Source: Chryseobacterium sp. (GTDB taxonomy: Bacteria > Bacteroidota > Bacteroidia > Flavobacteriales > Weeksellaceae). Taken from it: 46,313 bases of DNA. The translations under genes were made by a program, and so were the position numbers. The stretch covers positions 1-46,313 of the forward strand of contig QFQW01000025.1 of assembly GCA_003248755.1 (NCBI GenBank), in the 5' to 3' direction. Shown here in pieces: positions 23,990 to 31,319 of the stretch. The notes below the pieces were generated by a model. That model was not told the DNA's origin, made no database searches, and saw only the letters and a program-made list of their open reading frames with translations. Numbering within the stretch: position 1 is the first letter of the stretch; each line of letters begins with the position of its first letter.

Positions 23990-24847
23990 ATGGCATTTGA
24001 TTGGTTTAAAAGGAAAACGCAAAACATCACCACTTCTACGGAAGACAAGAAAGACGTTCCGAAGGGACTTTGGCATAAAACGCCAACTGGAAAAATTATA
24101 GAAGCAGAAGAACTTAAAGCTAATAATTTTGTGTCTCCGGAAGATGGCTTCCATGTAAGGATTGGCAGTAGAGAATATTTTGACATGCTTTTTGATAAGC
24201 AGAAATTCCAAGAGTTGGATGCTGATGTGGAAAGTGTTGATGTCCTTAAATTTAAAGATACCAAATCGTACACAGACCGTCTGAAAGAAGTGAAGTCCAA
24301 AACCAAACTAACCGATTCTATCCGTAACGCTATCGGAAAAGTAAACGGTGTGGAAATGGTGGTTTCTTGTATGGATTTTGCTTTCATCGGTGGTTCTTTG
24401 GGCTCTGTAATGGGGGAGAAGATCAGAAGGGCTATTGACTATTGTATCAAGAACAAATTGCCGTATATGATCATTTGCCAATCAGGTGGAGCAAGGATGC
24501 AGGAAGCGGCTTACTCGCTGATGCAGTTGGCAAAAGTTCAGGCAAAATTGGTTCAGCTTTCTGATGCTGGTTTGCCTTACATCGCTTATTTGACCGACCC
24601 GACGTTTGGTGGAATCACAGCTTCGTTTGCAATGACTGCAGATTTGATTATTGCCGAGCCAAGCGCTTTGATCGGTTTTGCCGGACCAAGAGTTATCCGT
24701 GAAACAATTGGTAAAGATTTACCGGAAGGTTTCCAGACATCGGAGTTCTTGCAGGAAAAAGGCTTTGTTGATTTCATCGTGAAAAGAACGGAAATCAGAC
24801 AGCAGGTTTCCAGAGCTGTGAAACTTTTGATTCACGAATATCATTGA
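23990..24847 (+). CDS. accD: Acetyl-CoA carboxylase carboxyltransferase subunit beta, lacking zinc-ribbon cysteines
   Basis: The 285-residue subunit transfers carboxyl from biotin to acetyl-CoA in the first step of fatty acid synthesis, together with AccA. The carboxyltransferase core is intact: AFIGGSLGSVMGEK, SGGARMQEA, YLTDPTFGGITASFAM and IGFAGPRVI. The N-terminal region aligns with the E. coli zinc ribbon, but all four cysteines are replaced (HKTPTGK and FVSPEDGFH). The start at 23990 (MAFDWFKRK) is chosen because the upstream extension is encoded in repeat sequence. A good terminator follows the stop. Confidence 0.95.
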   Translation: MAFDWFKRKTQNITTSTEDKKDVPKGLWHKTPTGKIIEAEELKANNFVSPEDGFHVRIGSREYFDMLFDKQKFQELDADVESVDVLKFKDTKSYTDRLKEVKSKTKLTDSIRNAIGKVNGVEMVVSCMDFAFIGGSLGSVMGEKIRRAIDYCIKNKLPYMIICQSGGARMQEAAYSLMQLAKVQAKLVQLSDAGLPYIAYLTDPTFGGITASFAMTADLIIAEPSALIGFAGPRVIRETIGKDLPEGFQTSEFLQEKGFVDFIVKRTEIRQQVSRAVKLLIHEYH

Positions 24848-24869
24848 TCATATTATTAAATTAAAATAT

Positions 24870-24896
24870 ACTCTCTCAAATTTGGGAGAGTTTTTT
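24870..24896 (+). terminator. Terminator of accD
   Basis: An 8-10 bp stem (ACTCTCTCAA and TTGGGAGAGT) runs into TTTTTT. The next ATG is only 5 bases downstream of the T-run. Confidence 0.8.
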
Positions 24897-24900
24897 ATTC

Positions 24901-25410
24901 ATGAGATTTATAGGGATTTTTTTCAGAACGTTGAAATCATTGACATTTAAAAAACTTTTGAAGGTTTTTTCTATTGGTATAATGCATCCATTGTTTGCAA
25001 CTCTGTACACTTATGCAAGCTTTAAGGCATTTAAAAAAGCGAAAGAACTATATCCTGAAACCAATTCCAATAATGGCGAAGGAAATGCCTTCAGACATGC
25101 CTATTGGTGTTGTTTGATTATGATGTATTTCTGCAAAGTTTCTTCACCTGAAAAATCGTTGAAATGGTGTGAAAAGCTTACTAATATGCATGAAGATCTT
25201 TTTCCAAACAAGCCTTTGGAAACTAAAATGGATCTTCATAATAATAAAGTTGGTATGGATTATTTTATGAGTCTTTTGCCTGGTGTCCATCGACAGTTTT
25301 TTGAAAGTAGTTTTTTTATTAAGGAATTACAAGAGAGAACTAAAAAGGCTATTTTGATTAAATCTGTTGAAGAAGAAGTTGAAGAAGATATTTTAATTTA
25401 TTTGGAGTAA
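24901..25410 (+). CDS. DUF6973-like protein of unknown function
   Basis: The 169-residue protein contains EGNAFRHAYWCCLIMMY (about 60-76), MHEDLFP (about 97) and KMDLHNNKVGMDYF (about 109-122), the histidine-rich pattern that I associate with the DUF6973 family. Function is unknown; the conserved His and Asp/Asn residues suggest a buried metal or catalytic site, which is inference. There is no signal peptide; the N-terminus is basic with a weakly hydrophobic patch. The ATG follows the accD terminator almost directly, so the gene has no room for a separate promoter after it. A terminator follows the stop. Confidence 0.65.
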   Translation: MRFIGIFFRTLKSLTFKKLLKVFSIGIMHPLFATLYTYASFKAFKKAKELYPETNSNNGEGNAFRHAYWCCLIMMYFCKVSSPEKSLKWCEKLTNMHEDLFPNKPLETKMDLHNNKVGMDYFMSLLPGVHRQFFESSFFIKELQERTKKAILIKSVEEEVEEDILIYLE

Positions 25411-25440
25411 AAGAGACTTAATACTAAGTCTCTTTTCTTG
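25411..25440 (+). terminator. Terminator after the DUF6973-like gene
   Basis: A 10-bp perfect stem (AAGAGACTTA and TAAGTCTCTT) with loop ATAC is followed by TTCTT. It begins directly at the stop codon. Confidence 0.75.
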
Positions 25441-25456
25441 TCTATCCGAAATTCTA

Positions 25457-25486
25457 ACAGTTCAGTCGGAATTTTCACCAGTTCGG
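25457..25486 (+). promoter_or_regulatory. Direct repeat matching the LytTR response-regulator operator pattern
   Basis: ACAGTTCAG (25457-25465) and CCAGTTCGG (25478-25486) are 9-bp repeats separated by exactly 12 bp. The published LytTR consensus is two [TA][AC][CA]GTTN[AG][TG] repeats 12-13 bp apart; the first copy matches fully and the second at all but its first base. The likeness extends downstream (GTCGGA after each). An exact -7 box lies 34 bp further on. Confidence 0.5.
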
Positions 25487-25519
25487 TCGGATAATTTTCT
25501 TTTTGATGTTCAGGCAGCC

Positions 25520-25527
25520 TACTTTTG
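25520..25527 (+). promoter_or_regulatory. Putative -7 box of the alpha/beta hydrolase gene
   Basis: TACTTTTG matches TAnnTTTG exactly, 24 bp before the ATG at 25551. No TTG lies at normal -33 spacing, which would suit an activator-dependent promoter. Confidence 0.45.
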
Positions 25528-25550
25528 AACCATCAAATAAATTTAAAACA

Positions 25551-26345
25551 ATGAAAACATCAGTATTCTTCTCCCTATTCTTAGTGTTATTATCAATATT
25601 TTCAAAAGCTCAAATGGACCATATGTTCTATCAGCCGAAAAAGGAAATGAAAACTCTGGAATATAAAAATATCGAAAACATAAGTCTTCCTGTGGAAAAC
25701 GATACAATCACAGCAGTCGTTCTGAAACCAGAATCAAAATCAATCAAGAAAACAATTTTATTTTTCCACGGTGCAGGAGGGAATATATCAACTTACCAAT
25801 ATATCACAAAACCATTGGTAGACGACGGATTCCAAGTAGTAATGATTGACGTAAGAGGTTATGGGAAATCAACCGGAAAACCAACACATCTCAATGTTGC
25901 GGCAGACGGTCAAAAAATGTTCGATTATCTTTTGACAAGAAGAGACATCAGCAGCACAAAAATTTATCTATATGGAGCTTCTTTAGGTTCTCAAATCGCA
26001 ACGCATTTGGCGAAAGATAATCAATCAAAAATCTCAGGATTGATTATTGACGGCGGAATGTCATCTTTCACAGATATCGCAGTTCATTTCAAACCAGAAT
26101 ATAAAGAATTCATAGAAAAATCTATTGTTTCTCCATACTCTGCAAAAGAAGATGTGAAATCTTTGAAGGGTCTTTCAAAATTGTTTATCTACAGCAAAGA
26201 TGATTCAACGGTTCCATTTGAACAAGGGCAAGTAATTTATAATAATGCGCCGGAACCAAAACAATTTTTAGAGTTTTCCGGAGAACATATCCAAGGAATG
26301 GTCGTAGAAAAAGATAAGATAGTAAAAGCGATTGAAAAATTATAA
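25551..26345 (+). CDS. Exported alpha/beta hydrolase
   Basis: The 264-residue protein has a signal peptide (VFFSLFLVLLSIFSKA) and an alpha/beta hydrolase fold: oxyanion segment FFHGAGGN, YGKSTG, nucleophile elbow YGASLGSQ, acid in YSKDDSTVP and His in FSGEHIQGM. It is probably periplasmic or surface-associated and resembles BAAT/DUF-type peptidase-like hydrolases (YqkD/FrsA group); the substrate is unknown. The start at 25551 gives a proper signal peptide and lies after the -7 box; the open frame starts at 25503, before it. A possible LytTR operator upstream suggests two-component control. A bidirectional terminator follows. Confidence 0.88.
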   Translation: MKTSVFFSLFLVLLSIFSKAQMDHMFYQPKKEMKTLEYKNIENISLPVENDTITAVVLKPESKSIKKTILFFHGAGGNISTYQYITKPLVDDGFQVVMIDVRGYGKSTGKPTHLNVAADGQKMFDYLLTRRDISSTKIYLYGASLGSQIATHLAKDNQSKISGLIIDGGMSSFTDIAVHFKPEYKEFIEKSIVSPYSAKEDVKSLKGLSKLFIYSKDDSTVPFEQGQVIYNNAPEPKQFLEFSGEHIQGMVVEKDKIVKAIEKL

Positions 26346-26346
26346 T

Positions 26347-26371
26347 AAAAGGGAAGATTAATCTTCCCTTT
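26347..26371. terminator. Bidirectional terminator
   Basis: A perfect palindrome (GGGAAGATT and AATCTTCCC) flanked by A-run and T-run lies between two convergent genes, the hydrolase and DoxX. Confidence 0.8.
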
Positions 26372-26376
26372 CGTTT

Positions 26377-26757
26377 TTAGCTTAATAAAACTTCATATTT
26401 TTTTCGATTGTCAATCAGCATCCATAGATTGATGAGAAATAAAACGCCAGCAATTCCTATACCTGGAGCAGCGGGTGCAACTGTACAATTGTGCAACAAA
26501 ATTCCCACCATTATCGGAAGAATAACAATAGCACCAAGCGCCCTCGTTTTTGGGAGGATGAAAAGCAAACCGCCAACAATTTCTACAATTCCGACCAATG
26601 GTAATAACCAGGGAAGTTTCATCAGAGCTCCAAACGCATCTTTTGCTTCTTCCGGCATATCTTCCGGCATTGGCATGTAATGTAGAAACTTGTCTAAGCC
26701 GGCGTTGATGAACATCAACCCGAAGAGTAAGCATAGAATGAATTTTACAATTTTCAT
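26377..26757 (-). CDS. DoxX family membrane protein
   Basis: The 126-residue protein has four hydrophobic helices (about 3-20, 46-66, 70-90, 95-115) and the early FINAGLDKFLHY typical of DoxX/DoxD-like small membrane proteins. The motif LLPLVGIVEIVGGLLFI and the following PILMVGI-like helix fit the family. Function is not firmly known. It is 23 bp downstream of the deiminase gene on the same strand and probably cotranscribed, but no joint role is evident. Confidence 0.85.
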   Translation of the reverse strand: MKIVKFILCLLFGLMFINAGLDKFLHYMPMPEDMPEEAKDAFGALMKLPWLLPLVGIVEIVGGLLFILPKTRALGAIVILPIMVGILLHNCTVAPAAPGIGIAGVLFLINLWMLIDNRKKYEVLLS

Positions 26758-26780
26758 ATCATATAATTTTAAAGTTAGTT

Positions 26781-28523
26781 TTAGTTCAAATCAGATTTCT
26801 TGATCAATTTCTTGGTCACTTTTCCGAATTTCCCTTCCAAAGTTATCAAAAGAACACCACTCCATTTTGGATTCAGGTCAAGTGAAATAGTTCCATTGTT
26901 ATTATTTATTTTTTGTTCGGAAAGCTTTTGTCCGAGAACATTATGAATAGTAACATTGATGTCTCCCGAGATATTTTTTAAATTGAATGAAACTTTGTTA
27001 TTTGCAGGATTCGGAAAAGGACCTTCGATGTTTTTATTGTTCAAATCTTCTACGGAAAGCTGAGCGACATCAAATGTCCAATAACCATCCGGCGCAACAA
27101 TCGGTCTCGTTATTGATTTTCCTGAATTGGCCTGAGCCCAGATATAATATTCGATTTTCTTCGAAGTTGAAGGAAGAGAAAGATTGGCTGTCCACTTACT
27201 TTCAACAGAATTAGTCATACTTGTCTCCTGAAAACCGATATCGCCTGATTCTCTCCAAAAAACTTTGGCTTGAGCAATCCCGGAATTATGTTTGATTTGA
27301 GCTTCCACAGGAATATTTAAACTATTGACATTTTTGATTTTAGAATGTGTAATCCATAGCGGGTCAGCAACTCCAATCGTATGTGTAATACAATGAATCG
27401 CTCCGCTTAAACTTATCAAATCCTCTCCGGAATTGTCAACATCAATCCCCACAACTTTGTAACCAGGCATCAATTGTCTATAGATGGCAAGCGCAGGTTC
27501 ATCCACTTCGGGACGATAAGTCGGGACCAAAATGGTTTTGTTGATGATAACAGCATTCGTATAAGTTCTGTAGGCTCCGCCGGTATTGGGATAAGCGCCT
27601 GTTGTACTTGCAGGGGCGGGAATCCATTTGATATCATAATCATTTCCAAAAGGCGTTTTAAATGTATTCTTGATATATTCTATGTTTTGTTTGATTTGAG
27701 GTCCATCTGCAACGCCTTCCGGATATTGGCTGACAAGAATCGTTTCTTCATCCAGCAGCTTCATATGCATATCGATGTGATGAATCCCGTCATACGGCAA
27801 GACGGTCATTTTACGATAAGAATTGATTCCCATATAATCTTTGAGGATTTTATCGACCTGCGCTTCGGTTTTTGCACTTACACCATACGAGTTTCCGGCT
27901 TTGTTTTCATCCAGAATCAATTTCGAAGCAAACGCATTTCCCATTCCGTCTGACATAAAATTTCCGCCTGTATTGACCAAATCATTTGGAGAAGTATCGG
28001 TCACATAAAGCGGAACGCCGACATAAGCAGCATGACTTGTAGGCAAAGTATTATCCAACGGACGTGGACGATTATAAATCCAATCAACCAAAGCACGTTC
28101 TCCAACATCGTTAGAATAAACTGTATTGGCTGCGTAATCTCTAATCCAGATACTGTTGGTATTGGCATTTAGAAATCTAACATTTGTTAAATCAACGCCA
28201 TTATTGGTAAGGTAAGTACGGACGGTATTTTCCGATGTCGTGGCAATCAGAACCTTACATTCTTTCACAGCAGCCTGAACAATCTGTCTCTGAATATTTT
28301 GATATTGAGTGGTCCACCTTAAAAAAAGATATTCAACTTCTTCCCATTGGGCCGAAGTTCTAACGGGAGAAATTGGAGCAGGTGTTCTTTTACTTTCTGT
28401 AAATTGATAATTCGGAAGAAGAAGCTTTTCTTCTTGTGTCAAACCTTTTGGAAGAACTTCCTGGGCATTCAATGAATTCAGAAAAAGCAAAGAAAATAAA
28501 AATCCGGAGTAAATTTTTTTCAT
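26781..28523 (-). CDS. T9SS-secreted peptidylarginine deiminase-like protein (agmatine deiminase/PAD family)
   Basis: The 580-residue protein has a signal peptide (cleaved near LNA-QEV, residue 20), a guanidino-group-modifying catalytic domain (about 50-395), an Ig-like domain (about 400-487) and a T9SS type A sorting domain (about 502-580, PFPNPANNKVSF). Recalled Porphyromonas gingivalis PPAD aligns closely: Asp129 in IWIRDY, Arg152 and Arg154 in YNRPRP, TGGNFMSDG, His249 and Asp251 in IHHIDM, Asn323 in TYTNAVI and Cys378 in GAIHCITH. PPAD's order of domains is the same. It probably hydrolyses peptide arginine or a related guanidino compound outside the cell; agmatine remains an alternative. 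Confidence 0.88.
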   Translation of the reverse strand: MKKIYSGFLFSLLFLNSLNAQEVLPKGLTQEEKLLLPNYQFTESKRTPAPISPVRTSAQWEEVEYLFLRWTTQYQNIQRQIVQAAVKECKVLIATTSENTVRTYLTNNGVDLTNVRFLNANTNSIWIRDYAANTVYSNDVGERALVDWIYNRPRPLDNTLPTSHAAYVGVPLYVTDTSPNDLVNTGGNFMSDGMGNAFASKLILDENKAGNSYGVSAKTEAQVDKILKDYMGINSYRKMTVLPYDGIHHIDMHMKLLDEETILVSQYPEGVADGPQIKQNIEYIKNTFKTPFGNDYDIKWIPAPASTTGAYPNTGGAYRTYTNAVIINKTILVPTYRPEVDEPALAIYRQLMPGYKVVGIDVDNSGEDLISLSGAIHCITHTIGVADPLWITHSKIKNVNSLNIPVEAQIKHNSGIAQAKVFWRESGDIGFQETSMTNSVESKWTANLSLPSTSKKIEYYIWAQANSGKSITRPIVAPDGYWTFDVAQLSVEDLNNKNIEGPFPNPANNKVSFNLKNISGDINVTIHNVLGQKLSEQKINNNNGTISLDLNPKWSGVLLITLEGKFGKVTKKLIKKSDLN

Positions 28524-28574
28524 ATGAAACGATATATTTGACGAATTTATAAAATTTTTGAATTGAAATTGAAA

Positions 28575-28608
28575 ATAAAAAAATCCGTTCAGAAAATTCC
28601 GAACGGAT
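28575..28608 (-). terminator. Terminator of lon
   Basis: An 8-bp stem (ATCCGTTC and GAACGGAT) is followed on the minus strand by TTTTTTTATTTTC. It lies 27 bp after the lon stop. Confidence 0.75.
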
Positions 28609-28634
28609 GATATTTATAAAATTAAATTTTAAAC

Positions 28635-31037
28635 TTATTTCAAAGCGATTTCAATTACTTCGCTCATATTGTTGACGTAATTGACCTTCAGATTTTTCAG
28701 ATAATCTTTTTTAATCTCTTCCACGTCTTTTCTATTCGCTTCACAAAGAATGACTTCCTTGATTCCGGCTCTAGCTGCAGCCAATAATTTTTCCTTAATT
28801 CCACCAACAGGAAGAACTTTTCCACGAAGTGTAATTTCGCCCGTCATAGCCAAATGAGATTTCACTTTTTTGTTTTTGTAGCTGGAAACCATAGAGGTTA
28901 ACATAGCGATACCTGCAGACGGTCCGTCTTTCGGGGTTGCACCTTCCGGAACGTGAACGTGGATATTTTTTTTCTCGATATCATCTTCCGAGATTCCCAA
29001 TTCCTCGTAATGAGCCTTGATGAATTCCAATGCAATCGTTGCGGATTCTTTCATCACGTTGCCAAGATTTCCGGTCATTGTCAAAGCGCCTTTTCCTTTG
29101 GAAAGAATACTTTCGATGAACAGAATATCACCACCAACGCTTGTCCAGGCCAATCCGGTCACAACACCGGGAACATCTGTAATTTCCGCCAAAGTTTTCG
29201 GTCTTGGAACACCAAGGATTTCGTCTACTTTTTCCACAGAGATTTTCGGGTCGTAGTCGTTTTCCATTGCCAATTGCAAAGCTACCCAACGGGCAATGCC
29301 AGCAATTCTTTTTTCCAAGGTTCTCACACCACTTTCCGAAGTATGAGCATCAATGATATGCTTCAATTCAGGATTTCCCAGTTTCAGGGATTTTGCATCC
29401 AAACCGTTTTCCTGAAGTTGTTTTTTGATTAAGTGTCTTTTAGCAATTTCGATTTTCTCTTCCAAGGTATAACCTGCGATACTAATGATTTCCATTCTAT
29501 CCAAAAGCGGACGCTGAACTGAGGAAAGCGAGTTGGCTGTCGCGATGAACATCACTTTTGACAAATCATAACCCATTTCCAGGAAATTATCATAGAAATT
29601 ACTATTTTGTTCAGGGTCAAGAACTTCCAACAAAGCAGAGCTTGGGTCACCGTGAATACCTTGTCCTATTTTATCAATCTCATCCAAAACAATCACAGGA
29701 TTGGATGTTCCTGATTTCTTGATGGATTGAAGAATTCTTCCTGCCATCGCGCCGATGTAAGTTTTTCTATGCCCGCGGATTTCACTTTCGTCATGTAATC
29801 CACCAAGAGAAACCCGAACATATTGTCGTCCCAAAGAATCTGCAATAGACTTTCCAAGTGAAGTTTTACCAACTCCCGGAGGACCAACCAGACAAAGAAT
29901 AGGAGATTTCATATCATTCTTCAATTTCAGAACCGCGATGTGTTCCAGGATTCTTTTCTTGATATCTTCTAGTCCAAAATGTTCTTTATCCAAAAGCTTT
30001 TCGGCTTTCTTCAAATCAAAATGGTCTTTGGAATATTTTTCCCAAGGCAAGTCTGTGAAGAAATCCAGATAATTTCTCTGAACATTATAATCCGGAGAAT
30101 TCGGATGCTGGCGTTGAAGTCTTTGAAGTTCTTTCTGGAAATGATTTTCAACTTCGGCGCTCCATTTTATTTTTTCAGCTTTTTTCTTGAATTCGTCAGC
30201 GTCAGATTCTGCACCGCCACCTAATTCATCCTGAATGGTTTTGATTTGCTGATTCAAGAAATATTCACGCTGTTGTTTATCAAGGTCTTTGCTTGTTTTC
30301 TGATGAATCTGATTCTTCAGTTCCAGATGACGGAAATCGTCGTGCATCAATTCATATAATGTTTTGGCACGTCCAATCAAAGTCTTTTCCTCCAGCAGTC
30401 TTTGTTTTTTGTCCGAAGTATAATTACCGTTTGCTGAAACAAAGTTCAACAAATCTTCCTGCCCATCAATATTTTTAAGTGCAAACTGTGCTGCATTCGG
30501 AATATTTGGGTCGATATTAATGATTTTTTCTGCAAGGTCTTTGATGTTGTCCATCAATGCAGAAAATTCCTCTTTATCTTTTGGCTGGGAATCTTTTTGT
30601 TTTGTGATCTCTGCAAGAAAATAAGGTTCCTGAGAAACCATTTTTTTGACCTTGAACCTCTGAACACCCCTGGTTATCGCGGTGATATTACCTTCCGGAA
30701 GTTTGATGATTTTGATAATCTTCGCCAAAGTCCCGATTGAGTAAAGGTCTTTCTCAGTTGGATTTTCCTCATTAGGATTTTTCTGACTGATGATTCCGAT
30801 GAATTTATTTTCCTTTTGAGCTTCCTCCAGCAATTTTTTCGATTTTTCTCTTCCTGCTGTAATTGGAATCACCACTTTTGGGAACATTACCATATTTCTT
30901 ACGGGAAGAATTGGGAAAAGATTTTGAGATTCATCACTTTCCTTAGTATCGAAATCAGAGAAATTAATTTCTTCAGCAATTATTCCAAGACCTTCGTCAA
31001 GAATCTCTTCAAAATTGATATTTTCAAATTCTGTCAT
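28635..31037 (-). CDS. lon: ATP-dependent protease Lon
   Basis: The 800-residue protease degrades misfolded and regulatory proteins in the cytoplasm. It has the N-terminal LON substrate domain (about 40-235; FPILPVRNMVMFPK), the AAA+ module with Walker A GPPGVGKT and Walker B VIVLDEIDK, and the C-terminal protease domain with catalytic Ser in DGPSAGIAM and Lys in GGIKEKLLAA. Length matches LonA. Upstream on the minus strand there are two TGACA...TGTCA-like sequences (31049-31061 and 31169-31179); the second is shared with the htpG upstream region. A terminator follows the stop. Confidence 0.97.
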   Translation of the reverse strand: MTEFENINFEEILDEGLGIIAEEINFSDFDTKESDESQNLFPILPVRNMVMFPKVVIPITAGREKSKKLLEEAQKENKFIGIISQKNPNEENPTEKDLYSIGTLAKIIKIIKLPEGNITAITRGVQRFKVKKMVSQEPYFLAEITKQKDSQPKDKEEFSALMDNIKDLAEKIINIDPNIPNAAQFALKNIDGQEDLLNFVSANGNYTSDKKQRLLEEKTLIGRAKTLYELMHDDFRHLELKNQIHQKTSKDLDKQQREYFLNQQIKTIQDELGGGAESDADEFKKKAEKIKWSAEVENHFQKELQRLQRQHPNSPDYNVQRNYLDFFTDLPWEKYSKDHFDLKKAEKLLDKEHFGLEDIKKRILEHIAVLKLKNDMKSPILCLVGPPGVGKTSLGKSIADSLGRQYVRVSLGGLHDESEIRGHRKTYIGAMAGRILQSIKKSGTSNPVIVLDEIDKIGQGIHGDPSSALLEVLDPEQNSNFYDNFLEMGYDLSKVMFIATANSLSSVQRPLLDRMEIISIAGYTLEEKIEIAKRHLIKKQLQENGLDAKSLKLGNPELKHIIDAHTSESGVRTLEKRIAGIARWVALQLAMENDYDPKISVEKVDEILGVPRPKTLAEITDVPGVVTGLAWTSVGGDILFIESILSKGKGALTMTGNLGNVMKESATIALEFIKAHYEELGISEDDIEKKNIHVHVPEGATPKDGPSAGIAMLTSMVSSYKNKKVKSHLAMTGEITLRGKVLPVGGIKEKLLAAARAGIKEVILCEANRKDVEEIKKDYLKNLKVNYVNNMSEVIEIALK

Positions 31038-31048
31038 AATATAGTTGA

Positions 31049-31061
31049 TGACATATTGTCA
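31049..31061. promoter_or_regulatory. Palindrome TGACATATTGTCA before lon
   Basis: A 5-bp inverted repeat (TGACA/TGTCA) with 3-bp centre lies 12 bp before the lon start codon. A related site, ACAATTTGTCA, is at 31169-31179. The remainder of the 282-bp region 31038-31319 holds the terminator at 31189-31230 and no ORF. Confidence 0.3.
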
Positions 31062-31188
31062 TTAATCTTAATTGATATGAAGATTGATTCTCTATATTTC
31101 TTAGAAAATCAATCTGGTTCTATGTTGGATTATAATTTCACAAGAGCTATGCCATAGGAAAAAACAATACAATTTGTCAGTTTAATAA

Positions 31189-31230
31189 AAAACTCTTTCA
31201 GAAATTATCCAAAAGAGTTTTATTTTTTTT
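31189..31230. terminator. Terminator between sufS and lon
   Basis: AAAACTCTTT and AAAGAGTTTT form a 10-bp stem with a 13-base loop; there is a T-run on both strands. It lies about 90 bp after the sufS stop, which is the only transcript needing it. Confidence 0.65.
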
Positions 31231-31319
31231 AAGTCTCGCTAATTTTACATATGAGGCAGATTTGACTAAATACAACCGCTGAATTAGCTTAATCTGTGAG
31301 AAATATACCTTTTTATAAA

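Noticed and set aside
27474..27953. 159-codon plus-strand ORF inside the deiminase gene
   Set aside because: It is a shadow frame of a well-supported gene on the other strand. The same applies to 28953-29432 within lon and 7872-8309 opposite surE.
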